Of a DNA stretch of 64,000 bases, positions 22,195 to 43,724 are shown in pieces. The stretch lies in assembly GCF_016097555.1 (NCBI RefSeq), contig NC_054711.1, positions 29,266,242 through 29,330,241 of the forward strand, read 5' to 3'. A program made the position numbers and the translations under genes. Under the pieces are notes generated by a model. The model was not told where the DNA came from, searched no databases, and was given only the letters and a program-made list of their open reading frames with translations. The stretch's first letter is position 1, and each line of letters opens with the position of its first letter. Source of the DNA: Gigantopelta aegis. Lineage: Eukaryota; Mollusca; Gastropoda; Neomphalida; Peltospiridae.

Positions 22195-22345
22195 TGGGAT
22201 GTATTGTAGATGGACATTTGAATGGTTATGGTCACTCTCTGCCATCAGAGATAACTGTATAGCAAAAACTGAATTGCTACCTGCCACTGGGTAGGCAGAT
22301 TCCCAGTCTAATACAACAATAACCCTATGTTTGACTCGCCAGCAC
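22195..22345. repeat. Diverged copy of the 19670-19805 repeat
   Basis: Blocks GGACATTTGAATGG..., CAGTCTAATACAACAATAAC and CCTATGTTTGAC match 19675-19805. Confidence 0.45.
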
Positions 22346-22388
22346 CCCGTTCCAGTTAAATAGTAGGTGCTGACAAATTTCTTCCTGT

Positions 22389-22683
22389 GGGCAGGACGTA
22401 GCCCAGTGGTACGATGCGTGGTCGATCCCCATCGGTGGGCCAATTGGGCTATTTCTTGTTCCAGCCAGTGCACCACAACTGGTATATCAACGCCCGTGGT
22501 ATGTACCACCCTGTCTGTGGGATGGTGCATATAAAAGATCCCTTGCTGCTAATTGAAAAGAGTAGCCCATGAAGTGGTGACAGCGGGTTTCCTCTTTCAA
22601 TGTCTGTGTGGTCCTTAACCATATGTCTAACGCCATATAACCGTAAATAAAATGTGTTGAGTTCATCGTTAAATAAAAAAAAA
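22389..22683 (+). repeat. SINE, head A / tail 1
   Basis: Near-complete plus-strand copy: GACGTAGCCCAGTGGTA head, GGTGGGCCAATTGGGC, core, tail GTTCATCGTTAAATAAA. Confidence 0.85.
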
Positions 22684-22737
22684 TTCCATTTCTTCCTGTG
22701 GTGTATTAGTGATTAATATATACTTGTATATAAACAC

Positions 22738-22993
22738 TGGCCTCCGATGTCGTGGTTAAGCCATTGGACATACGGCTGGTAGGTACAGGGCTCGCAGCCC
22801 GGTACCAGCTCCCACCGAGAGCGAGTTTTAATGACTCAATGGGTAGGTGTAAAACCACTACACCCTCTTATCTTTCACTAACAATTAACAATTAACCCAC
22901 TGTCCTGGACAGACGACCCAGATAGCTGAGGTATGTGTCCAGGGAAGCGTGCTTGAACTTTAATTGGATATAAGAACGAAAATGCAGACAACA
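22738..22993 (+). repeat. SINE C (separate family)
   Basis: Starts GGCCTCCGATGTCGTGG and has GGCTGGTAGGTACAGG, CCCACCGAGAGCGAGTTTTA, then TGTCCTGGACAG near its 3' end. Related copies at 30728-30971 and 49555-49815; fragments at 39590-39697 and 52905-53010. Confidence 0.75.
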
Positions 22994-23159
22994 TCTTGTT
23001 TTCAAAATCTTGATTAGTGATATTTCTAGTCAACTGAAAATTTATTAGCAACTACTGTTTTAAAATTGTGTAGTGATCCCTGATAATTGCGTAGCGAATC
23101 ACGACGATACTGAACAAAATGTTACCTGAAATAAGTTGAAATGAAATGTATATATAGAG

Positions 23160-23385
23160 GTTATTATACGAGCTTGTGTGTCGTACTCAGTTTACAAAAC
23201 AAGTGTCAGGATGTTTGTATTGCCCGAGTGAAAGCAAGGGTAATACATGACTCCTGACACGAGTTTCGTAAAATCTGTACAATTCACACGCGAGTGTAAT
23301 AATTTCTTTGTTGTCTACGTTATTCATATTATTATTTTTTATGAATAACAAGCTAGGACCATGTCAAAACATTTGAAAGGTAACT
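23160..23385. repeat. Unclassified repeat shared with 13560-13745
   Basis: Inverse copy; contains AACAAGCTAGGACCATGTC and AGTTTCGTAAAATC blocks. Confidence 0.55.
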
Positions 23386-23420
23386 AAAAATAGATGACAA
23401 AATGACGTCGCTTCCCAAAA

Positions 23421-23428
23421 TGACGTCA
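23421..23428. promoter_or_regulatory. CRE-like palindrome TGACGTCA
   Basis: Consensus cAMP-response-like octamer about 180 bases upstream of the RNF41 start codon; a second partial site TGACGTCG lies at 23402-23409. Function is only inferred. Identical octamers occur near 25728, so chance or repeat origin is possible. Confidence 0.25.
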
Positions 23429-23602
23429 TTCGCTGTGCACGTGAAATCATTATGACACATATGGGTCATACTGGTTATATTTCCCTGAATATCTTGAACC
23501 GTGTGGATAATAAATAAAAATTTGTTTATAATAAGCTGAACATGGTTTGTGTATGTCACATGATCTGGATGTTTGTGTTTTTCACCGACAGGCCAACTGA
23601 CG

Positions 23603-33601
<9,999 letters not shown>

Positions 33602-34146
33602 CAGGTTAGTTCCTGGTCGGGGTCACCTAATGGTCAAGCTGGGGTTTTTCAAATCATAGGCCCTGTTTCAACCCTTGACAATGTTAATCTACAAACCTGT
33701 AACACATTTTGATAAAGTTTGTTACAATTTTTGTCATGTATCATTTATTAAATACATTGGTACTAGTGAAACAAAAGTCTGTGATATTAAAACGGGGCAA
33801 ATAGCCCACAAACATAGACTAGTGCTCGTTCCCATAACCGTTTCATGCAGGTACATACATTTTTTAACATGAAAAAAAAAAAAAAAAAAAACATTTTGTG
33901 GTATAAGAAACATGAGGATGATCAGAAACACTTTGGATGTACGAAAACCCTAACCCTAACTACATGTAAATCTAACCAACCCTAACCTTAAAAGTAACCC
34001 TAACCATACTAACCAAGGGAAGGGCGACAGTTGGATATTTTACCAAAATCTAAGTAATGTGTGATTTCAGTTACCGGTATCAAAAATGGCTCTAAATAAT
34101 GAAAAATATGCCGTAGTATTTAGAATCTAGGGTCTGTTATTATAAA
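33602..34146. other. RNF41 3' flank / probable 3' UTR
   Basis: No further coding sequence. Includes a poly-A run (33869-33888) and CCTAACCCTAACC-like bases at 33948-34010. No reliable polyadenylation signal could be picked out. Confidence 0.4.
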
Positions 34147-34147
34147 G

Positions 34148-34539
34148 GACCGGCATCGTGGTTAGGCCATCCATCTACAGGCTGGTAGGTACTGGGTTTG
34201 AATCCCAGTCGAGGCATGGGATTTTTAATCCAGATACGACTCCAAACCCTGAGTGGGTGCTCCGCAAGGCTCAATGGGTAGGTGTAAACCACTTGCACCG
34301 ACCAGTGATCCATAACTGGTTCAACAAAGGCCATGGTTTGTGCTATCCTGCCTGTGGGAATCGCAAATAAAAGATCCTTTGCTGCTAATCAGAAAGAGTA
34401 GCCCATGGAGTGGCGACAGCGGATTTCTTCTCGAAATCTGTGTGGTCCTTAACCATATGTCTGACACCATATAACTGTAAATAAAAAAATAAAATGTGTT
34501 GAGTTCGTCGTTAAATAAAACATTTCTTTCTTTCTATCA
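34148..34539 (+). repeat. SINE, head B / tail 1, near full length
   Basis: CGGCATCGTGGTTAGGCCAT head, core, tail GTTCGTCGTTAAATAAAAC, then TTTCTTTC. Target duplication ATTATAAAG on both sides. Confidence 0.9.
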
Positions 34540-35204
34540 TTATAAAGCTTCAGGCTCGAGCATACGGTAATTTAAAAATAGACTATAACTCTCAAAAGCA
34601 GTGTTATTGTATGTTGGTTGAAGACAGATAATTAATTAATCTGTGTTGTAATGGTGTCGTTAAAACAAGCTAACAGAATACTGTCTTAAAATTACCAATG
34701 ATGAATCAATTTTGTCTAGTGGTGTCGATAAACAAAACTAAATTTTAATATGATTTGCATTTGTATAATTTCAGATAAACAAACTATGTGCTGTGCTGTA
34801 TTAAGGGTGTCATTTTGAAGCGAGTCTCCTGAATAATTTGTTGTGCAATGTTGTGTCTGATATCTGGCTGGTCTCTTAACATATCGGACCCAAGCATTGA
34901 ACAGTGGTACCTGTTCTTGTGTCAAAAACGAACATGAGCTTATGTGGGGTTTTTTTTGTTTGGATGTCTGCAGTAGGCTGAAGTGAAATATGAGTGTCAA
35001 AGAAGAAAATACGGACACATGAGGTTGTGTATTTTTTTAACAGTGTATATAGCTGTGTTAAGTTATCAGTGTCGAATATTTAAAATGTTACAGGTTCGTG
35101 TCTTACACAGTACAGAACAATACATACAGATTTTTTAATTTTAATTTTTTTTTTTTAATATGCACCATTGCTGTATCTAGAGTAGAGTGTGTCAATGTAA
35201 AGCT

Positions 35205-35596
35205 ATTAAAGGGACATTCCTGAGTTTGCTGCAGTTTCTAAACTGTTATCGACTAACAGAAACCTTTTAACGATTGTAATTACATATCAAATATATTTTT
35301 CTGCATAAAATATTAGTGGCAGTATATTAAACGTGTTTCTGATCGTTCTAATATTTGTACTAGGTTAAATTTCATGTTATTTCCTAAAATGTAGTTTTTT
35401 CGTACATACGAAATTATTTGAAGACAAAATCCAGTTTGGGCTTCTTACAAATATTAAGACGACCAGAAACACATTAAATATACAGACACCGATACTGTAA
35501 ACAAGAAAATATATTTAATACACAAGTTTAATCGTAGAAATATTTTATTAGTCGGAAACATCTTACAATGCAGCAAACTCAGGAATGTCCCTTTAA
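35205..35596. mobile_element. TTAA-type palindromic MITE, complete
   Basis: TTAA AGGGACATTCCTGAG ... CTCAGGAATGTCCCT TTAA. The whole element folds back around TTTTTTCGTACATACGAAA. Target TTAA suggests Kolobok or piggyBac relatives. Other copies at 39732-39957 and 41585-41959. Confidence 0.85.
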
Positions 35597-35745
35597 GTAA
35601 CACAACAGATGACAAACTTAAACACTGTATCAGTGTGATAGTGATAAAGTCATGAATTACAGGGTTTTTTTAAAACAATAAGTACTGTTCCGTTATTTCC
35701 ACAAATCATGATCTTTAGGCAGTACCCTGCTTTCAACGTTATGAC

Positions 35746-35818
35746 TCCGACGCCATATAACCGTAAATAAAATGTGTTGAGTGCGTCGTTAAATAAAACA
35801 TTTCCTTTTTTTTCAACT
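35746..35818 (+). repeat. SINE tail 1 fragment
   Basis: CGACGCCATATAACCGTAAA to TTAAATAAAACATTTCC. Confidence 0.75.
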
Positions 35819-36027
35819 TTATGACCCACATTAGACATGGCAACTTCGAAAGACTGGATAGTAGGTTACTTAGAGATGAAAGGGTTAATATTAAAGAAAA
35901 AAGCTAATCAAATGTTTTCACCTCTCTTAAATGTACATGTGTTATGTTTTTGTTTTTTTATTATGTTCTGTACCTAATTCTTTTTTGTTAGAAAGCCTGC
36001 ACATTTTGTACATACATGGTTAAACTT

Positions 36028-36070
36028 GGATGGATGGATGAATGGATGGATGGATGAATGAATGAATGCA
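36028..36070. repeat. (GGAT/GAAT)n microsatellite
   Basis: Tetranucleotide tract with a smaller one near 36145. Confidence 0.85.
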
Positions 36071-36296
36071 TAGGCCAGTCAGGCATGTCTGGATCACATA
36101 TGATTGCCCTTACGCCATTTAGTGGCATTCATATGGGTGAACAGATGGATGGATGGACAAAATGATGACAGATTTAGTGTAATCCGACCTCATAACTCCC
36201 GTACTGTTTTAATGGTATTACCAGAGATGGATTGTTGGTCGGCTGGCATACAGAAAGACCTTTTCTTCTCTGATTAATACTAATGCTAGCTACTAA

Positions 36297-36690
36297 AGTA
36301 AAGTTTGTTTTATTTAACGACGCCGCTAGAGCACATTGATTTTTAATCTTATCATCGGCTATTGGACGTCAAACATATGGTCATTCTGACACTGTTTTTA
36401 GAGGAAACCCGCTGTCGCCACATAGGCTACTCTTTTTTATGACAGGCAGCAAGGGATCTTTTATTTGCGCTTCCCACAGGCAGGATAGCACAAACCATGG
36501 CCTTTGTTGAACCAGTTATGGATCACTGGTCGGTGCAAGTGGTTTACACCTACCCATTGAGCCTTGCGGAGCACTCACTCAGGGTTTGGAGTCGGTATCT
36601 GGATTAAAAATCCCATGCCTCGACTGGGATCCGAACCCAGTACCTACCAGCCTGTAGACCGATGGCCTGCCACGACGCCACCGAGGCCGG
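36297..36690 (-). repeat. SINE, head B / tail 2-like, full length
   Basis: Head ends ACGCCACCGAGGCCGG (plus reading). Target duplication TGCTAGCTACTAA at 36284-36296 and 36691-36703. Confidence 0.9.
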
Positions 36691-36834
36691 TGCTAGCTAC
36701 TAATGCATGGGATTGTCGTCTATTAGGCCTGCATCCCGTTAACGTGATTCCACACATGATTTCTTATGCACAATACCCCCCCAATGTTATGTGCATTTTT
36801 ATGTCTGCATTTTCGCAAGTCGATTCCTGTAGAC

Positions 36835-37127
36835 CCGGGTTTCAGAATTGTTATAAAAATGCATTAGCCGTGGGATCAGTGATTTAAAAGATTTACTAGC
36901 CATGATTAAAATTCACTAGCCCTACTTTAAGTAAATACAATTTTACTGATAGGAATAATCCGATAAGAGCTTAAAACCCCTTAGATTTGAGGGGAGGAAG
37001 CGGCAGGATATTCACTTTTACAAAAATATTCACTAGTCATCGGGCATGGCGATGGTAGTTATTTACTAGCCCAACATTGAATATCACTAGCCATGGCAGC
37101 GAGGCTGCCATAATCTAGAAGCCTTGT
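36835..37127. mobile_element. hAT-like MITE (CAGGGTTTCTAGA family), copy 3
   Basis: Starts GGGTTTCAGAATTGTTATAA, ends CATAATCTAGAAGCC; CACTAGCC motifs as in 13755-14092. Confidence 0.6.
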
Positions 37128-37310
37128 ATAGACATTTTACTTATTATATCAGCCCCAAGTTCAGCCAATGAACATTTGGCTAATGTTCGCGAACTATTTG
37201 ATTGGTTTCCGACATGGCTATTTGGTTTACTATAGAAGTTTTTTTCTGCTCGATCTTGCAGAATTAAGCCCAGGTACTTGCAGTCAACACCGTATGTGTC
37301 CTCAAAATTC

Positions 37311-37540
37311 TCACTCCAGCCAGTGGACCATGACTGGTACATCAAAGGCCGTGGTATGTACTACCCTGTCTGTGAGATGGTGCATATAAAAGATACCTTG
37401 CTGCTAATCGAAAAGAGTAGCCCATGAAGTGGCGACAGCGGATTTCCTCTCTCAATATCTGTGTGGTCCTTAACCATATGTCTGACACCATTAATACAAT
37501 GTGTTGAGTGCGTTGTTAAATAAAACATTTCTTTCTTTCT
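37311..37540 (+). repeat. SINE core / tail 1, headless
   Basis: Starts in the core (CTCCAGCCAGTGGACC); tail GCGTTGTTAAATAAAACATT and TTTCTTTC end. Confidence 0.8.
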
Positions 37541-37706
37541 TCTTCCTCCTCAAAATGTCTTTGATGTGTTGGCGATTATAATTTTATTTCTTGCCCACTG
37601 GACATGGTTATCCAGCTTTTGCATGGTGTTAGAAGACTGTCTGACCCTAGGGCTAGATAAATCTGTTCGTTCTGAGAGCTAGATGATTTCTACATACTGT
37701 CACATC

Positions 37707-37804
37707 CATGGGCGTATTTTACCCAGATAAAAACTGCCCGAATTTCCCCCACTGTTTTGCCCGAATTTGGGGGGGCAATTGCCCCCCCGGCTTGTACGCC
37801 CATG
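37707..37804. mobile_element. 98-bp MITE with perfect 8-bp target duplication
   Basis: CATGGGCGTATTTTACCC / TTGTACGCCCATG ends; GTCACATC at 37699-37706 and 37805-37812. The interior CCCGAATTT units are arranged as a hairpin. The 8-bp duplication points to hAT. Confidence 0.8.
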
Positions 37805-38103
37805 GTCACATCATAACTCATGTTTTATGACGATTGACATCATAACTCATGTTTTTGTCAGAATGCTGTTTGCCATTTAACGTTGTATCATGGTTTTAAA
37901 AATGTTTAAACAAATTGATATTTTCAACTTTATATGTATTGGTAAGTTGTTACATTTTTATGTCCTTGCATAACGTGGACTATATTTTTCCACGTATGAT
38001 TAAAGGAATTTGTAGGTGAAATGTTTATGAATCATTCTATAATAAACAAACAGTAGCTTACAAAATTAATGTTTTGTTACTGTAATTAAATGGGCGAAAA
38101 AAA

Positions 38104-38230
38104 AGAATCAATCACCATTGTGGAGTATACTGTATAGTTATGGCAATTCCAAAACTTCGGCCCTCACAAAAAACATTTTGTCCCTTGGGTTGGAATTGCC
38201 GTAACTATACCTCACAACGGTGATTGATTC
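38104..38230. mobile_element. Foldback MITE, 127 bp
   Basis: GAATCAATCACCATTGTG / CAACGGTGATTGATTC ends and TATAGTTATGGCAATTCCAA with its inverse inside. Confidence 0.7.
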
Positions 38231-39320
38231 TATTATTCTGTTATCACTACAGTGCACATTATAAAGTAGAGGATTCTCTTCATGAAAGTTTGTTAACATG
38301 TAAGCTTCACAACTCTCTTTTTTCTCCAATATCGTTGGCCATATGTGTACAATGTGGATGTGGATGCTTACGGAAATGTGTATATGAAAAAGGTACTGCG
38401 TATATGTGTTTTGTCATTAAATTTGTGTGTGAAATTGTGTTAGTGAAAAGCAGCTAATAAGCTTCTTTTTTTAAAAGTTTTTGCTTTAAAAAAAAAGGAT
38501 TATTTTTTTTCTTCCTGATTTATCACTTATGACTATGTAATCGTAATTAAATTATAAACAGAACACTAATAAAAACAAAAACAAAAAAAATCCCTTTGGG
38601 ATGAAAGAGACTGCAGAGTTGACAAATAAGGGGAAATTCTTGATCTGAATTTTAAGGAGTATAAAGAAACCGAACAGGAAAGATTAAATATTATGTACCA
38701 AAATTTCATTAACAAGTGGAACATCATGACTGTTGCTTGTTGTTTTAAGACAATATTTTTGCCATGTGACTGCCTTCTATGTAGATTAATCACATGTACA
38801 TTGATACAAAACACTGCTAATATTTCCTTCGTGTAATTATGTACAGTGTAAACTTGTTTTAATGCATCAGGGTTTGTGTTCCAGTTTATCATATTGTGTA
38901 AATGTTATTTATAATAAACTATTGTTTATTGATTGTTCGGGTTGCAGTTTTTTTAAGGTAGTACTAAACCAAATAACTTCCGGCTGGGTCAAGTTCAAGG
39001 TGCACCCAACTTTTGACAGAAGTGAACAGAGTCCTGTATTGGTGATAAATGTGAGTGTGTTAGTTGTTAAAAAAAATAGTTTCATCTGGGCAAAAAAAAA
39101 ATGCAATTTTATTTCATCTAGTACCACTGTGTCAAGTAGCCTTGTGCTTAAAACATGTCTGGGGTACCTGTGGAAAAAAAAAAGTACTCGAATTTTGTGC
39201 AGAACTAGGGTAGTCATAGGCGCTACCTGTTCTCAGAGATGAGCAGCTTGACCCCCCAATTTTTTCTGATTCACTTTAAGGTTGAGGGGTGGTAGAATTT
39301 ATATCCGTAGCGTTTCTGTC
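38231..39320. other. Intergenic, no gene recognised
   Basis: AT-rich. A possible unclassified repeat occupies 38955-39235 (AAATAACTTCCGGCTGGGTC start). Open frames here overlap on both strands and lack protein motifs. Confidence 0.4.
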
Positions 39321-39463
39321 AACTGAAAAGAGTAGCCTATGAAGTGGCGACAGCGGGGGTTTCCTCTCTCAATATCTGCGGTCCTTAACTATATGTTTGA
39401 TGCCATATAACCATACATAAAATGTGTTGAGTGCGTCGTTAAATAAAACATTTCTTTCTTTTC
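39321..39463 (+). repeat. SINE tail 1 fragment
   Basis: GAAAAGAGTAGCCTATGAAG through TTAAATAAAACATTTC. Confidence 0.75.
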
Positions 39464-39589
39464 TGTCGATTGATACGCTGCATGTAGGAGTTTTAGCCAC
39501 ATGTGTTACTATTGTTGTGAATGGGATGTGATTTGGTAGTATACACCCTAATGAAAAAGTGCTCCATAACTGGTTCATCACAGGGTGTA

Positions 39590-39697
39590 GTAGTATTACA
39601 CCTACCCAATAAGTCGTTACAACACGCTCTGGGTGGGAACCCAGTACCTGTCGGTCTCATGTCCAATGGCGTTAACCATGACACCCCCAAGGCCGGT
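39590..39697 (-). repeat. SINE C fragment
   Basis: ACACGCTCTGGGTGGGAACC ... CCCCCAAGGCCGG (plus reading). Confidence 0.6.
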
Positions 39698-39731
39698 GTC
39701 ATTGGTGTAAAAATATATACCTGGTAATTAA

Positions 39732-39957
39732 TTAAAGGGACATTCCTGAGTTTGCTGCATTGTAAGATGTTTGCGACTAATAAAATATTTCTACGATTAA
39801 ACTTGCATATTAAATATATTTTCTTGTTTAGAGTATCGGTGTCTATTATATTCAATGTGTTTCTGGTCATCTTAATATTTGTAAGAAGCCCAAACTGGAT
39901 TTTGTCTTCAAATAATTTCGTACGTACGAAAAAACCATATTTCAGGAAATAAAATGA
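39732..39957. mobile_element. TTAA-type MITE, left half
   Basis: TTAA AGGGACATTCCTGAG to TTCGTACGTACGAAAAAAC. The second arm is missing. Confidence 0.75.
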
Positions 39958-40565
39958 AGACAAAAAGGGCACCATAACATTGTGAAAAGGCACTATTGAA
40001 AAATTACACACGGTTCACATGGACCATAATATAATAGTGCTACAACAGGGACGCTGGCAGACGTATTCTACAGTGTTCTATACATTGACAGAATAAATAA
40101 ATTTGTAAAAAACCTAAAAATCCTAAATAAAAGGGGCACTTCTCAAATTTGAGAGGGGGGGGGGGGGGGTCCGGACACCTTGGAAACCCCCCCCCCCCCT
40201 AGATCCGCCCCAGCCTTCGTGTACCGTGAAATATTTACGGAGTAAAAACAGCTGTGGCATTGATTATTTCTGCAAATACTATTATCCATTATTTTATGTG
40301 TTAAAAAGTTGTTATGCAGTATATGCCAGAGGTTGAAACTAATACAGAGTAGGCCTCTCACGTTTATATCAATCATTACATGACGCCAGTAAGCCTAAGG
40401 CCGTAATTCGACGGTTTGTGAATCAAATTTAGTTTGAGCGACGATTCACTGAACTTTGCATTTCACTTTAACGATTCAGTTTTGATGTTCGCTCAAAATG
40501 TGTTTGAAACCGAGTGATTTTAGCATGTGAAATTGTTTCTCATATTGCCAGTTCATTGTAAACTA

Positions 40566-40890
40566 GGGGGGGCGAGACGTAACCCAGTGGTAAAGCGTTC
40601 GCTTCATGCGCGGTCGGTTTGGGATCGACCCCGTCGGTGGGCCCATTGGGCTATTTTTCGCTCCAGCCAGTGCACCACGATTGGTACACCAACGGTTGTG
40701 GTATGTGCTATCCTGTCTATGGGTTGGTGCATATAAAAGATCCCTTGCTGCTAATCGAAAAAGTATCCCACGAAGTGGCGACAGCAGGTTTCCTCCCTCG
40801 ATATCTGTGTGGTCCTTAACCATATGTCCGACGCCATATAACCGTAAATAAAATGTACTGAGTGCGTTGTTAAATAAAATATTTCATTCA
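40566..40890 (+). repeat. SINE, head A / tail 1, near full length
   Basis: GACGTAACCCAGTGGTAAAG head to GCGTTGTTAAATAAAATATT tail. Confidence 0.88.
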
Positions 40891-41071
40891 TTGTAAAGTG
40901 GTGTGAGCATAGTTCATTATAAGCCTCTAACATTTGAACCCATATGCCATTGTGTAACGGTCTGAGCGTTATAAAGTCCTATTCTGTTTATGTTTTTACG
41001 TGCTCCACAATTTAATATCACCCCTATTAGGCCAAACAGAATAATATGTGTGGTTCCGATTACATAAAACA

Positions 41072-41376
41072 CAAGTTTGTTTTGTTTAACGACACCACTA
41101 GAGCACATTGATTTATTCATCATCGGCTATTGGATGTCAAACATTTAGTAATTTTGACATGTAGTCTTAGAGAGAAAACCCGCTACATGTTCCCATTAGT
41201 AGCTAGTGATCTTTTATATGCACTATCCCACAGTCATGATAGCACATACGACGGCCTTTGATATACCAGTCGTGGTGCACTGGCTGGAAAAAAGAAATAG
41301 TCCAATGGGCCCAACGACAGGGATCGATCCTAGACCGACATCACATCAGGCGAGCGCTTTACCGCTGGGCTATTGG
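41072..41376 (-). repeat. SINE, head A / tail 2, near full length
   Basis: AGTTTGTTTTGTTTAACGAC start and GAGCGCTTTACCGCTGGGCT end (plus reading). Confidence 0.87.
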
Positions 41377-41584
41377 GGGGGAGGGGTGGAGAGTTGTATG
41401 GTCTAGCGTTACAGGGGGAGGGACGGTACCTAATTTTGACAAAAATAAAGTTACGTAATATTTGAAAAATAGGGGAGGTAGGGAGGGAGGTAGGTAGGTA
41501 GGTAGGCATGCTCAGTTTATTTAGGGTAGGAAGACATTGTTTCAATCTGATTGAAATCATCTGTACTGAATATTGTGCAATAGA

Positions 41585-41959
41585 TTTGCTGCATTGTAAG
41601 ATGTATTCGATCAACAAAATATTTCTACGATTCAACTTACATATTAAATATATTTTCTTGTTTAGAATATCAGTGTCTGTATATTCAATGTGTTTCTGGT
41701 CGTTTTAATATTTGTAAGAAGCCCAGACTGGATTTTGTGTTCAAATAATTTCGTACGTATGAAAAAAAAAAAAAAATAAGGGAAATAAAATGAAATTTAA
41801 CCTAGTAAAAATATTAGAACGATCAGAAACACGTTTAATATACAGCCACTAACATTTTATGCAGAAAAAAATATTTGATATGTAATTGCAATCGTTAAAA
41901 AGTCTCTGTTAGTCGATAACATCTTAAACATTGCAGCAAACTCAGGAATGTCCCTTTAA
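41585..41959. mobile_element. TTAA-type palindromic MITE, nearly complete
   Basis: Right end CTCAGGAATGTCCCTTTAA intact; the left end is trimmed, starting at TTTGCTGCATTG. Confidence 0.8.
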
Positions 41960-42424
41960 AGGTATCATCGTAGTCCTTTCATCTACGTCATACTATCTAC
42001 CTCCTTTACGAAAACTAGTTGGTGTATATCCTCTGTGTTAAATAGCTAATTATTATCATAACAAAATTATACCACGTCATGATGGGTATCAAAATGTTCA
42101 GAATGATGATATTAATTCAATTTTATTATATGATTCGAGTTACCAACGTCCAATAATCAAGATATAATGTAAAACGCTCTTAATTTATAACTACTTACGT
42201 GTTATGCTTTCTTATCAGCAAATTTCACTCCCAAGAAACTTAGAAATGTGATATCGTTTATTGGCATACTAAATACATAACAAAACATAACATATATACA
42301 ACACGATTTTAAAATACCTGGCAGGTTTATTAAATGCATAACATAAAAATGCAACACATAACAATACAACTACATATCGTATTAAGATCCCAATTATAGA
42401 GATAATGTCCATGATAGTTACACG

Positions 42425-42436
<12 letters not shown>
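41960..42436. other. Intergenic, nothing recognised
   Basis: AT-rich; no repeat family or coding block seen. Confidence 0.4.

Positions 42437-42468
<32 letters not shown>
42437..42468. repeat. (AG)n microsatellite
   Basis: Short AG tract after a CA tract. Confidence 0.85.
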
Positions 42469-42472
<4 letters not shown>

Positions 42473-42715
42473 CCGACGCACTCAACACATTTTATTTACG
42501 GTTATATGGCGTCAGACATATGGTTTAGGACCACACAATTAAGAGAGGAAACCTGTCTGTGGGATGGTGCATACAAAAGATTCCTTGCTGCTATTCAAAA
42601 AGAGTAGCCGATGAAGTGGTGACAGTGGGTTTCCTCTCTCAATATCTGCGTGGTCCTCAACCATATAACCGTAAATAAAATGTGATGAGTGCGTCGTTAA
42701 ATAAAACATTTCCTT
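42469..42715. repeat. Inverted pair of SINE tail 1 pieces (hairpin)
   Basis: Minus-oriented tail 42469-42550 (ACGCACTCAACACATTTTAT) followed directly by plus-oriented core and tail 42551-42715 (GTGCGTCGTTAAATAAAAC). Confidence 0.8.
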
Positions 42716-42906
42716 CCTTCTCTCAACTACGGAACTCGCACAGGCGCATTGTGAATGTGAAATAAAAGTTAAAGGAAAGGTTAAGTAAGGTATGTGGCCT
42801 GGAAGGCATATTCAACGATATTTAATGTACATTATTGCTTCATACCAACAAGTACATTGGTATATTTAATTAATACAACAACAATGTGCCGGTTATTGTA
42901 TAATAG

Positions 42907-43193
42907 TGTTTTGTTTAATCGGCTATTACTTTAGATGCCAAACGTTTGGTTATTTTTTACTTGTAGTGCAGAGCGGAATCTCGCTACATTTTTCCATTAG
43001 TAGAAAAAGATCTTTCATGCACACTTTCCACACACAGGACAGCACATACCACGGCCTTTGATATACCAGTCGTGAGGCACTGGTTGTGACGGGGGAAAAC
43101 CCATTCAGATAACGTGTCCACTGAAGTGGTTTGATCCGAAGTCCCAAGCGCCTCAGACGAGCGCTCTACCGACTGAGAGAGACCCCGCCCGAA
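42907..43193 (-). repeat. SINE, head D / tail 2
   Basis: Head end GCTCTACCGACTGAGAGAGA and CACTGAAGTGGTTTGATCC (plus reading). Confidence 0.8.
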
Positions 43194-43425
43194 TGTAATA
43201 TAGTTCTACTGTTGAATACCAAATTTTACAAATATTTCATTGCCTTCGAGTCACGTGTTTCACATAACTGATGATCAAATTTTAACTCTGCTTAATTGGG
43301 CATTCGTTTTCATGAATGTCCAGGTTTACTAAAGGTCAAGATAATGTGAAAATTGTCATGTCAATAGATGCCGTAGGTGCAAATTCTGTATATTTGTCTG
43401 GATCTATTTATTGTAAATTTATAAT

Positions 43426-43724
43426 AAAGTTTGTTTTGTTTAACGACACCACTAGAGCATTTTTTTTTTAACTCATCGGCTACTGGATGTCAAACATTTG
43501 GTAATTCTGACAGTCTTAGAGAAAAAAACCATCTACCTTTTTTTTCATTAGTAGCAAGGGACCTTTTATATGCACCATCTTACAGGCAGATGAGTACATA
43601 CCACGGCCTTCTTACAGGCAGGTGAGTACATACCACGGCCTTTGATATACCAAGCTGGAAAGAGAAACGGCCCAATGGGCCCACCGATGGAGATCGATCC
43701 TAGATCGGCCGCCCATCAGGCGTG
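43426..43724 (-). repeat. SINE, head A / tail 2 with internal duplication
   Basis: The segment CTTACAGGCAG..GAGTACATACCACGGCC is repeated in tandem inside the core. Confidence 0.8.

Noticed and set aside
22389-22460. tRNA-like sequences with A and B boxes here and in all SINE heads.
   Set aside because: They lack foldable acceptor and anticodon arms and continue into the SINE core; they are tRNA-derived promoters, not tRNA genes.
33948-34010. CCCTAA-like repeats resembling telomere sequence (also at 18238-18265 and 45246-45268).
   Set aside because: Short, degenerate and internal, partly within MITEs; not an interstitial telomere array of note.
38862-39242. 126-codon plus frame overlapping a 102-codon minus frame.
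   Set aside because: Both run through A/T homopolymers, and neither has motifs or splice partners.
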